DNA of 32,406 nt, from positions 1 through 32,406 of the forward strand of contig NZ_KB892802.1 in assembly GCF_000373925.1 (NCBI RefSeq), written 5' to 3'. The position numbers were made by a program, and so were the translations under genes. The notes below the pieces were generated by a model, which did not search any database, had not been told where the DNA came from, and saw only the letters and a list, made by a program, of their open reading frames with translations. This DNA comes from Actinopolymorpha alba DSM 45243 (GTDB taxonomy: Bacteria; Actinomycetota; Actinomycetes; Propionibacteriales; Actinopolymorphaceae). Positions 25,228 through 32,173 of the stretch are shown here, piece after piece (position 1 is the first letter of the stretch; each line of letters begins with the position of its first letter).

Positions 25228-26694
25228 GCTCTCGTCAGCAGGGACGGCTGGTGCCGCGCCGTGCGCCAGCACGCCGAGGGGGACCGGCACCGCCAGCGGT
25301 CGCTCCGTCAGTCCGCGAGGGTCGTAGCCCGTGCCCGCGAAGCGCGCCACCAGGCAGGCCGTCGCATAGCCGCAAACCCGGCCTTGACACCATCCCATGC
25401 CCGTCCGGGTGAGGAGTTTGGCGAGCCGCGCGTCGGTGACGCCGAGGTCGTCGGCCGCCGTACGCAGGCGTTCGACACTGACCTCCTCGCACCGGCAGAC
25501 GAGCGTGTCGGGTTGGAGTTGGTCGAGCCAGCTCGGTGGCACGGGGTGGGCGCGATGCATCGCCGCCGCGAACGCCCGCAACGTCAACCTGCGCTTGCGC
25601 AGCCAGGACAGCCGGCGCTCTGCCCGCCGGCTTCTCGGGTGGAAGCTCGCGGATTCGTGGTCGACGTTGACGTACCACGCGGCGGCGTACCCCGCGATCT
25701 CGCCTTCGACCCGCGCGAGCGCCGCGCCGCCTACGCCAGTCGCCTCGCCGGCCACGAACACCCCGGGAGTCGAGGACTGCTGCCAGTCTCCGACCAGCAC
25801 GATCTCCGACCCGTCGGCGTCGACTTCGGTGCGTGTGCCGAGCGCGACCGGGAGTTCGAGTTGCGGTGTGAAACCCCACCCGACCGCGATCGCATCGACC
25901 TCGATCCGGCGTTCCGAACCTGGTACGACGGCGCCGTGTCGCGTCAGGCGGGCCACCGTGGCGGCCCGCACCTCGGTGTCGCCGTGCGCGGCGACGATCG
26001 TCGAGCGGGGGTGGTACCAGACCCGGTGCCTGGCGAACGTCCCGGCGTAGTGGATGCCTTCGGAGAGCTTCCCGAAATTGCGTACGACGGCGCGCAGGGA
26101 CCGGTGATGGAGCCAGCCGAGCCCGGTGTTCGCCTCGTACACGCCAACGACGCGGGCACCCCGCTGGGCCAACCCGGCGGCCACGGACAGGAGGAACGGC
26201 CCGGTGCCCGCCACCAGCACCCGCGCGCCCACCAGAACGCCGTGCTCCTTCAGGAGCGCCTGCGCGCCGCCAGCGGTGTAGACCCCCGGAAGCTCCCAGC
26301 CAGGCAAGGGCACCTGCCGGTCGTAGGCGCCGGGTGCGAGGACCAGCGCGGCGGCGTCGACCGTGCGTTCGTACTCGCCTGCCTTGAGCGCTCGGACGGT
26401 GAACCTCGCTCCGCGCTCGATCGTCCAGACCTGATGGCGGGTGAGCAACCGGATCTGCCCGGTCTGGACGAAGCGTGCCAGGCCGGTCTCCAACTGGCGG
26501 TACTTCACGAAGTCGTGGTGCAGCGCCCGGTCGGCCTCGATCCCGGCGGGGCTATGGCGCCAGAACTGCCCGCCCGGCCGCGCGCCGGCGTCGACCAGCG
26601 CGACCGTCCGGCCGGCGGTGGCGGCGGCGACCGCGGCGGTGAGCCCGGCCGGTCCGGCGCCCACCACGCAGACGTCAACCGGCGAACTCGCCAT
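25213..26694 (-). CDS. FAD/NAD(P)-binding subunit with BFD-like 2Fe-2S domain, probable D-hydroxyproline dehydrogenase subunit
   Basis: A 493-residue flavoprotein. GAGPAG (12-17) binds FAD; a second Rossmann segment (VLVAGTGPFLLSVAAGLAQR) and a VFVAGEATG motif follow. Near the C-terminus a BFD-like domain has four cysteines (LVCRCEEV and GMGWCQGRVCG) suited to a 2Fe-2S cluster. The architecture matches the HcnB/OoxA-type subunit of multi-subunit amino-acid dehydrogenases, including the three-part D-hydroxyproline dehydrogenase known in Pseudomonas. The ATG at 26694 overlaps the preceding small 2Fe-2S gene by 20 nt. The coding end runs into the 44-bp palindrome, which supplies the stop codon. 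It should transfer electrons from cis-4-hydroxy-D-proline oxidation toward the respiratory chain (inference). Confidence 0.9.
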   Translation of the reverse strand: MASSPVDVCVVGAGPAGLTAAVAAATAGRTVALVDAGARPGGQFWRHSPAGIEADRALHHDFVKYRQLETGLARFVQTGQIRLLTRHQVWTIERGARFTVRALKAGEYERTVDAAALVLAPGAYDRQVPLPGWELPGVYTAGGAQALLKEHGVLVGARVLVAGTGPFLLSVAAGLAQRGARVVGVYEANTGLGWLHHRSLRAVVRNFGKLSEGIHYAGTFARHRVWYHPRSTIVAAHGDTEVRAATVARLTRHGAVVPGSERRIEVDAIAVGWGFTPQLELPVALGTRTEVDADGSEIVLVGDWQQSSTPGVFVAGEATGVGGAALARVEGEIAGYAAAWYVNVDHESASFHPRSRRAERRLSWLRKRRLTLRAFAAAMHRAHPVPPSWLDQLQPDTLVCRCEEVSVERLRTAADDLGVTDARLAKLLTRTGMGWCQGRVCGYATACLVARFAGTGYDPRGLTERPLAVPVPLGVLAHGAAPAVPADESWRGE

Positions 26695-26944
26695 GCCCAG
26701 TCCCTTCCTGGCTCCGGACGTCCATCCCGTCTCGCGCGGGCGTGAGGCAGGCACGCTGGTTGGGGCGGCCGTCCACCGTGGCCAGGCAGTCGAAACAGAC
26801 GCCGATCCCGCAGAAGACACCGCGCGGTCGGCCCTGCCCGCGGGTTGTCCGCCAGGAGCGGATCCCGCTGGCCAGCAGGGCCGCACCGATCGTGGCGCCC
26901 GGACGGAACGGCACCTCATGGCCGTCGAACCAGAACGTGCTCAC
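26675..26944 (-). CDS. Small 2Fe-2S ferredoxin-like subunit (HcnA/OoxC-like)
   Basis: An 89-residue protein with one plant-type 2Fe-2S centre: C-x4-C-x2-C in GVFCGIGVCFDCLATVDG and a fourth Cys in NQRACLTP. Short N-terminal strands (FWFDGHEVPFRPGATIGAAL) fit the beta-grasp fold. Proteins this size form the gamma subunit of HcnABC-type and D-hydroxyproline dehydrogenases, passing electrons between the two flavoproteins encoded on either side. The start is GTG at 26944, overlapping the stop of the oxidase gene (GTGA); its end overlaps the large subunit gene by 20 nt. Confidence 0.9.
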   Translation of the reverse strand: MSTFWFDGHEVPFRPGATIGAALLASGIRSWRTTRGQGRPRGVFCGIGVCFDCLATVDGRPNQRACLTPARDGMDVRSQEGTGHGEFAG

Positions 26945-28158
26945 GCCGCCTCCTCGACGAACCGCAGCGGGCTGAACGCGCTGACGGCGATCTCGGGCTC
27001 CTTGCCGGCCAGAGCTGCCGCGATGAGGTGGCCGGTGGCCGCGGACAGCCCGATGCCGGCGCCTTCGTGGCCGCAGGCGTGATAGACGCCCGGAACCCGC
27101 GGATCGGCCCCGATCACCGGCAGATGATCAGGGCAGTACGGCCGGAAGCCGCGGTAGGCGCGGATCGCCGACACCGATGCCAGCATCGGAAACAACCTGG
27201 TCGCCTGCGCCGCGAGCCGTTGCAGGACCGGCACCGAGAGGGTGCGATCGAAGCCGACCCGCTCCCGGCTGGCGCCGATGAGGACCGTGCCGCTGTCGGT
27301 GCCCTCCACCACGGCGGAGGTCTCCAGCCCCTCCTCGCTGGAGGCGACGTTGGCGACGTACTCCGCGGCGTACACCTTGTGCCGGATGAGGCGCGGCAGC
27401 GGCTCCGTCACCAGCACGAAGCCGCGCCTGGGCAGGACCGGGACCGGCGCGCCGAGGCGGGCCGAGACCTCGCCACCCCAGGTGCCCGTCGCGTTGACCA
27501 CGGACTCGGTGGGGATCGGCCCCACGTTGGTGAGCAGTGCGGCCAGCCGGCCGTTGGAGTCCCGTCGCGCACCGGTGACCTCGACGCCGGTGCGGACCTG
27601 CGCCCCGTGCGCGCGGGCGTCGCGGAGCAGGCAGGCCGCGGCCAGCATCGGCTGGACCTGCAGGTCCTGGGGGTAGTGGACGCCGCCGGCGAGGTCGGGC
27701 GCCAGGTGGGGTTCGTAGTGAGGTAGGGACTCGGCGTCGACGGCCATCGTGCGTACGCCGCGGGCGCCCTGAACGATCGCGAGGTCGTACAGGGAGCGCA
27801 GCCCGTCCAAAGTTTCGGCGACGACAAGCCCACCCTTGGGTTCCAGCTCGAACGACGCGGGGTCGAGCTCTTCACCCAGCTCGGTCCAGAGCCGCTGGGA
27901 GAGCAGGGCGAGCTCGAGTTCGGGTCCGGGCTCCTTGTCTGACACCAGGATGTTGCCCTCGCCGGCGCCAGTGGAGCCGGCGACGATCGGTCCGCGGTCG
28001 ACCACCGTGACGGTGAGTCCCGCGCGGGCGGCGTACGACGCACAGGCGGCGCCGACCATGCCGGCACCGATGATCACGACATCCGGGCTGGCTGACACCC
28101 CCCGGACCGTCCGCTCCCCGGATTGTCGCCCCCCGACCGGCCCCAGAACCTCGGGCAT
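26941..28158 (-). CDS. D-amino-acid-oxidase-like FAD subunit of the hydroxyproline dehydrogenase
   Basis: A 405-residue FAD oxidoreductase of the DAO/glycine oxidase/sarcosine oxidase beta family. GAGMVG (31-36) within VVIIGAGMVGAACASYAARA binds FAD. The C-terminal RAYRGFRPYCPDHLPVIG and HEGAGIGLS blocks are family hallmarks. It should hold the active site that oxidises cis-4-hydroxy-D-proline to 1-pyrroline-4-hydroxy-2-carboxylate. It is first in a three-gene operon with 4-nt and 20-nt overlaps. The ATG at 28158 has a GGAGGT Shine-Dalgarno. Alternatives such as another D-amino acid or sarcosine-like substrate cannot be excluded from this protein alone; the epimerase and deaminase next door favour hydroxyproline. 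Confidence 0.9.
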   Translation of the reverse strand: MPEVLGPVGGRQSGERTVRGVSASPDVVIIGAGMVGAACASYAARAGLTVTVVDRGPIVAGSTGAGEGNILVSDKEPGPELELALLSQRLWTELGEELDPASFELEPKGGLVVAETLDGLRSLYDLAIVQGARGVRTMAVDAESLPHYEPHLAPDLAGGVHYPQDLQVQPMLAAACLLRDARAHGAQVRTGVEVTGARRDSNGRLAALLTNVGPIPTESVVNATGTWGGEVSARLGAPVPVLPRRGFVLVTEPLPRLIRHKVYAAEYVANVASSEEGLETSAVVEGTDSGTVLIGASRERVGFDRTLSVPVLQRLAAQATRLFPMLASVSAIRAYRGFRPYCPDHLPVIGADPRVPGVYHACGHEGAGIGLSAATGHLIAAALAGKEPEIAVSAFSPLRFVEEAA

Positions 28159-28175
28159 GCGACCTCCGCAGGTAA

Positions 28176-28220
28176 TGCAATGTCATATGGCAGTATCCGG
28201 ACGCACGGTCGCCGCGGCAA
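28176..28220 (-). promoter_or_regulatory. Promoter and operator of the dehydrogenase operon
   Basis: On the minus strand: TTGCCG (28220-28215), 17 nt, GATACT (28197-28192). The motif TGCAATGTCATATGGCA (28176-28192) covers the expected transcription start. It matches 13 of 17 positions of the motif at the deaminase promoter, which suggests control by the same FCD regulator. Confidence 0.5.
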
Positions 28221-28317
28221 GCCGGCCCACCCGCGCGCGGATGGGGGGCTCGTCCGGCGACGATGCGCGTTCACATCATTCCGGTACTGCGCGGGAGGCG
28301 TTCCGGGCGGCCCGTCC

Positions 28318-29406
28318 TCACCTGCCCGCCGGCGTACGAAGCGGTGCTCCGACATCGTGCAGGTGCCCGAGCGCCTGCGCGTAGGAGCTGATCAGCCCGC
28401 TCTCGTGGTAGGGGATACCGATCTCCTCGCAGTACGCCCGGACGATCGGCTGGGCGCGCCGGAGATTGGGCGTCGGCATACTCGGAAACAGGTGATGCTC
28501 GATCTGGTAGTTGAGCCCGCCCAGCCCGACGTCGACGAGCCAGCCGCCGCGAACGTTGCGGGATGTCAGCACCTGCTTGCGGAGGAAGTCGAGCTGGTCC
28601 TCATCGGTCAGGGTCGGCATGCCCTTGTGGTTCGGTGCGAACGTGCATCCCAGGTAGACACCGAACACCGCCTGGTGGACGAACAGGAAGAGCAGTGCCT
28701 TGCCCGGGGACAGGACGGTGAACAGCGCGGCGAGATACCACGCGAAGTGGGCGAAGAGCAGCGTTCCTTCCAGCCAGCGGCGCTTGAGGTTCGGCCGGGA
28801 CAGCGCGCGGACGCTGGAGACGTGAAGGTTGAACCCCTCCAGGGTGAGGAGTGGAAAGAAGAGGAACGCCTGCCACCGTCCGACGAAACGCGGAAGCCCT
28901 TTGCTCGCCTCGGCCTGCTCCCTCGACCACACGAGGATGTTGGGGGCGACGTCAGGATCGAGGTCCTCGTGGTTGGGGTTGGCGTGATGGCGGGTGTGTT
29001 TGTCCATCCACCACCCGTAGCTCATGCCGATCCCGAGGTTGCCGGCGATCCGGCCGGCGAACTCACTGGGGCGCCGGGTGCGGAAGATCTGCCGGTGTGC
29101 GAGGTCGTGGGAGACGAGCGCGACCTGGGCGAAGAGGATCCCGAGCAGCACCGCGACGAGCAGCTGCAGCCAGGAGTCGCCCACCGCGAAGAACGCCGCC
29201 CAGGCCCCGACGAAGAGCCCGCCGACGATGCCGATCCGTACCACGTAATAGCCCGGCCGCCGGTTGAGCAGGCCCGCCTGCGCGATCCGTTTGGAGAGGA
29301 CGGCGAAGTCGCTGCCGCCCCTGGTCTCCGGAGTGGTCTCGGCCACCACCTGTCCGGCTGCGGATGGCGGGGGAGGCGGTGGCTGATACGCGGTGTCGGA
29401 TGTCAT
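28318..29406 (-). CDS. Membrane fatty acid desaturase (acyl-lipid type)
   Basis: A 362-residue di-iron desaturase with the three histidine boxes in order: HDLAH (100-104), HTRHH (137-141) and QIEHH (301-305). The variant third box with Gln is typical of front-end and related acyl-lipid desaturases; there is no fused cytochrome b5. Membrane spans lie around 55-98 and 215-255. It inserts a double bond into membrane acyl chains using electrons from a separate ferredoxin or flavodoxin reductase. The start at ATG 29406 gives a proline-rich cytoplasmic N-terminus; the Shine-Dalgarno is weak (no clear GGAGG), so the start is less sure than the family. It stands alone, 113 nt after the next minus-strand gene. 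Confidence 0.9.
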   Translation of the reverse strand: MTSDTAYQPPPPPPSAAGQVVAETTPETRGGSDFAVLSKRIAQAGLLNRRPGYYVVRIGIVGGLFVGAWAAFFAVGDSWLQLLVAVLLGILFAQVALVSHDLAHRQIFRTRRPSEFAGRIAGNLGIGMSYGWWMDKHTRHHANPNHEDLDPDVAPNILVWSREQAEASKGLPRFVGRWQAFLFFPLLTLEGFNLHVSSVRALSRPNLKRRWLEGTLLFAHFAWYLAALFTVLSPGKALLFLFVHQAVFGVYLGCTFAPNHKGMPTLTDEDQLDFLRKQVLTSRNVRGGWLVDVGLGGLNYQIEHHLFPSMPTPNLRRAQPIVRAYCEEIGIPYHESGLISSYAQALGHLHDVGAPLRTPAGR

Positions 29407-29518
29407 GTCGCCGAGTCTGTTCGGCGCGGGCCGCACCAGTAATCCCGCCACCACCCATGTTGATACTGGGGCTACCCCCACCATCCGCGCCGGCTCGCGA
29501 GCGCGTCCCGCTGGCTGT

Positions 29519-30409
29519 CTACCGGATCCTTGTCGCCGCGAAGTCCAGCCAGTGAGTGACGTCCGCCGGCCCGTAGTGGCGGATCGACCAGTCGACCATT
29601 CGCAGGCTCATGTGCGCCCAGTACGTCCGGAGGATATCCGGATCGAGGAGATCGTCAAGGATGTCGTCGAGCCAGCCGGCGGTGGCTGGATCTCCCGCCC
29701 TGGAAGCAAGATCGAACCGCAGCGTGACCAGGGCGAACCCGCGGTCGCCGCGCCCGATGCCGTCCCAGTCGATGACCCCGGTGATCTCGCCGGCATCGTC
29801 CACGAGCACGTTACCCGGATGGAAGTCGAGGTGCACCAGGTCGTCACCGGCCATCGTCCTTGATGTGTTGTGCCCCACGTCGCGTACCCAGCCCAGCAGC
29901 CGACGGGTGCGAGCGTCGTACCGCACGAGCGACTCGTGGACGCAGAAGCCGGGCCCGCTGCGGCGAAGATACATGTCAGGCGAGGGCACGTCCGGACGGT
30001 CCGTGAGCAGGCTGGCGAATCGTTCGTTGAACGCCACCATCGCCTCGAGGAGGTTGCGGTCCACGTGCCGTGGAATGCTGCCCGCAAGCCGCTCTTGCAC
30101 GATGGCGAGCGCGTCGGGCAGCCTCGCGATCAGGTCGTACGCAGGGACCGGGATGCCCTTCGCCCGGGCCAGCTGGAGCACCTCCGCGGTGAGCTGGAGG
30201 TGACGCAGCGACTGCTCGGAGGGGTTGGGGCCGCGGGTGAGTACCCCGTCATGCCCGTCCTCCCAACGTACGTACGCCGCACCGACCTGCCCGCCGGGCG
30301 CTGAGCCGAGCAAGGTGAGCTTGACACCGGCGTGGTGGTTGACGGCGGCGACGAGCGTTTCGGCGTCGAGCTTGCTCACCGGTGCGAGGGCGGGATCGTC
30401 ATGCGCCAT
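29519..30409 (-). CDS. APH/choline kinase-family phosphotransferase
   Basis: A 296-residue kinase-fold protein. The catalytic loop is HLDFHPGN (193-200; D195, N200) and the metal-binding motif is VIDWDG (D214). N-terminal strands resemble other APH-family members, including a nucleotide-binding region near 30-60. It phosphorylates a small hydroxylated compound; the substrate cannot be told, and antibiotic resistance should not be assumed. Unlike the broken relative at 10937-11589, all key residues are present. The ATG at 30409 has AAGGAG upstream. It is divergent from the TetR gene. Confidence 0.88.
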   Translation of the reverse strand: MAHDDPALAPVSKLDAETLVAAVNHHAGVKLTLLGSAPGGQVGAAYVRWEDGHDGVLTRGPNPSEQSLRHLQLTAEVLQLARAKGIPVPAYDLIARLPDALAIVQERLAGSIPRHVDRNLLEAMVAFNERFASLLTDRPDVPSPDMYLRRSGPGFCVHESLVRYDARTRRLLGWVRDVGHNTSRTMAGDDLVHLDFHPGNVLVDDAGEITGVIDWDGIGRGDRGFALVTLRFDLASRAGDPATAGWLDDILDDLLDPDILRTYWAHMSLRMVDWSIRHYGPADVTHWLDFAATRIR

Positions 30410-30424
30410 GTCAGTGACTCCTTC

Positions 30425-30456
30425 GTGTCAGGTGGGATCCATGCCCCCTCTGACAC
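30425..30456 (-). promoter_or_regulatory. Inverted repeat upstream of the APH-type kinase gene
   Basis: GTGTCAG (30425-30431) and CTGACAC (30450-30456) flank 18 nt containing partial G/C pairing, just upstream of the Shine-Dalgarno. A separate short palindrome GACAGCTGTC is at 30503-30512. Either could be an operator or an mRNA hairpin. Confidence 0.35.
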
Positions 30457-30529
30457 TGGAGTCCGCGTGCGCAGCGGCCCTTGACCAGGGAGATAACCCT
30501 ACGACAGCTGTCAAACCGGCCTGCGGTGG

Positions 30530-30562
30530 TTGATCCCCGTAAGATTAAGGTCTTAATGTTAC
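30530..30562 (+). promoter_or_regulatory. Promoter and probable TetR operator for the TetR-GAP operon
   Basis: TTGATC (30530-30535), 18 nt, TAATGT (30554-30559), then 6 nt to the ATG at 30566, suggesting a leaderless mRNA. A 24-bp inverted repeat, GTAAGATTAAG-GT-CTTAATGTTAC (30539-30562, one mismatch in 11 pairs), covers the -10 box. That is where a self-repressing TetR protein would bind. Confidence 0.65.
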
Positions 30563-30565
30563 GGG

Positions 30566-31195
30566 ATGCCACGACACGCGGACCCCGTTCAACGCCGCCA
30601 GCAGGTCGCGGAAGCGCTGCTCCACGTGGTGGAAGCCGAAGGTCTGGAAGCGGCGAGCATCCCGCGCGTCGCCCGGGAGTTGAACGCCTCCACCGGGCTG
30701 GTGCAGACGTACTTCCGTAGTAAGGACGAGCTTCTGTTGTTCGCCGCCCAGCACCTGGGCGACCTGCTCAGAGCGCGCGTCGCCACCGCACTGCACGCCG
30801 CCGCCGAAACCGACATAAAGGAGCGGCTGTTGCGCGCCATGGGTGTCATCGCCGGCGCCGACGCCGAGCGCGCCGCCGAAGGGCGGATCTGGCTGGCGTT
30901 CCTGGCGCGGGCGGCCTCTCATCCCGCGTTGCGCCAGGTGCATGTTGCCGGTGCCGAGGAGATCCGCGAACACTGCCGACACGCCTTCGAAGCGGCCCGG
31001 CAGCTCGGCCAGATAGCCGACACCCTCGACCCGCGGGCCGAAGCGCGGGCGCTGGCGGCGTTCGCTGACGGGCTGGCCGTTCAGCGCGCCGTCGAACCCG
31101 AGACCATCACCGACCAGCAGGTCCACGACCTGCTCGGCCGTTACCTGAGCCGGATCTTCGCCGGTGAGAACAACCGGCAAGGAAGGCCAACATGA
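30566..31195 (+). CDS. TetR-family transcriptional regulator
   Basis: A 209-residue regulator. The N-terminal helix-turn-helix is at about 28-62 (ASIPRVARELNASTGLVQTYF, RSKDELL). It is followed by a helical ligand/dimer domain of the BetI-like TetR C-terminal type (ALAAFADGLAVQRAVEPETI near the end). It overlaps the next gene by 4 nt (ATGA), so the membrane protein is probably its target, with autoregulation through the inverted repeat on its own promoter. The ATG at 30566 is taken because of the promoter spacing; no Shine-Dalgarno is needed if the mRNA is leaderless. The ligand is unknown. Confidence 0.9.
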   Translation: MPRHADPVQRRQQVAEALLHVVEAEGLEAASIPRVARELNASTGLVQTYFRSKDELLLFAAQHLGDLLRARVATALHAAAETDIKERLLRAMGVIAGADAERAAEGRIWLAFLARAASHPALRQVHVAGAEEIREHCRHAFEAARQLGQIADTLDPRAEARALAAFADGLAVQRAVEPETITDQQVHDLLGRYLSRIFAGENNRQGRPT

Positions 31196-31887
31196 GCATC
31201 GCCCTGCTGCTGTCATTGGCTGGGCTCGCCCTTCTGGACAGCACCAGCGTCGGCACGCTGTTCATCCCCGTATGGCTGCTGCTGGCTCCCGGACGCACTC
31301 AGGCCGGACGTGTCCTGATCTACCTCGCGGTCCTCGCGGCCTTTTACTTTGCCCTCGGCCTGCTCATCATCGGCGGCGCCGGTGCAGCCGCCGAAACGAT
31401 CGGCGCGGCGTGGAACGGTCGTGCCGCCGTGTGGGTCCAGCTCGCCGCCGGCGTGGGCCTGTTCGGCTTGAGTATTCGCTTCGACCCCAAACGGCGCAAG
31501 GGCCGTGAGGGAATCTCCCGATGGCGTGAACGCGTCACGACAGGTTCGTCCTCGATCGGTTGGCTTGTCGGCCTGGCCTTGCTGGCGGCGCTGGCCGAGA
31601 TCGCCACGATGCTGCCCTACCTGGGCGCGATCGCCATGCTGGCCGCCTCCGATCTGGGCGCCGCTACTGTCACGGCGCTGCTGGCCGCGTACTGCCTGAT
31701 CATGGTGCTTCCCGCCGGGATGCTGCTTCTCGCCCGTCTCACCGTCGCGTCCCGAATCGAGCCGATCCTGCGCCGGCTCAACACCTGGATCACCGAGAAG
31801 GGCGCCGGCGCCACCGGGTGGTTGCTGGCCATCGCCGGATTCCTGGTCGCCCGAGACGCCGTCGCACGGCTCTGGTTCCTCGATTGA
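31192..31887 (+). CDS. GAP/Sap family membrane protein (LysE-like fold)
   Basis: A 231-residue membrane protein with about six spans (near 4-31, 40-62, 75-95, 122-140, 148-178, 205-222) and a basic cytoplasmic loop in the middle (RFDPKRRKGREGISRWRERV). The opening LLLSLAGLALLDSTSVGTLFIPVWLLL is characteristic of the GAP (Sap, sulfolipid-addressing-like) family, related to LysE-type exporters. Some mycobacterial members take part in moving lipids or glycopeptidolipids to the surface. Here it is expressed under its own TetR regulator, a layout usual for exporters induced by their substrate (inference). Confidence 0.82.
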   Translation: MSIALLLSLAGLALLDSTSVGTLFIPVWLLLAPGRTQAGRVLIYLAVLAAFYFALGLLIIGGAGAAAETIGAAWNGRAAVWVQLAAGVGLFGLSIRFDPKRRKGREGISRWRERVTTGSSSIGWLVGLALLAALAEIATMLPYLGAIAMLAASDLGAATVTALLAAYCLIMVLPAGMLLLARLTVASRIEPILRRLNTWITEKGAGATGWLLAIAGFLVARDAVARLWFLD

Positions 31888-31919
31888 GAGTCCGTCACCA
31901 GCTCGGGTTTGGTCGCGAA

Positions 31920-31934
31920 CCCCACGTCGTGGGG
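31920..31934 (+). terminator. Short stem-loop after the TetR-GAP operon
   Basis: CCCCACG-T-CGTGGGG, 32 nt after the stop codon. It is short but fully paired. Two copies of GGTCGCGAAC (31911 and 31942) flank it. Between here and the next gene nothing else stands out apart from the promoter below. Confidence 0.35.
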
Positions 31935-32136
31935 CACTCAGGGTCGCGAACATCGCGAGTTGGCAGTTCTCGATCTGGCCACAGGTGCCGGAGTGGTGGC
32001 GTTGCGTGGGGCACCCCGGCGCCGTTTCTCCGCCATGCGGCAAAGGCTGTCAACACCCCGGCGTCTCCACAACCATCCAGGTCCTCAGAGTGCCGCAATC
32101 TCCTTGTAAACAAAGCGTTCCGATGGCCGTCGCTGG

Positions 32137-32166
32137 TTGCGAACCATGATCGCGATCGACTAAACT
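32137..32166 (+). promoter_or_regulatory. Promoter of the third DUF222 gene
   Basis: TTGCGA (32137-32142), 18 nt, TAAACT (32161-32166), and 7 nt to the ATG at 32174, again a leaderless layout. A GATCGCGATC palindrome (32148-32157) lies in the spacer and AAACAAAGC at 32108-32116 is shared with the second DUF222 gene. Confidence 0.55.
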
Positions 32167-32173
32167 CGAACGT

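Noticed and set aside
25261-26745. Long plus-strand open frame of 494 codons
   Set aside because: Antisense to the FAD/BFD dehydrogenase subunit; low-complexity, no family features.
28123-29442. Plus-strand open frame of 439 codons
   Set aside because: Antisense to the desaturase, which has all three histidine boxes.
29519-30409. Aminoglycoside resistance gene
   Set aside because: Only the general APH fold and motifs are visible; the substrate class cannot be inferred.
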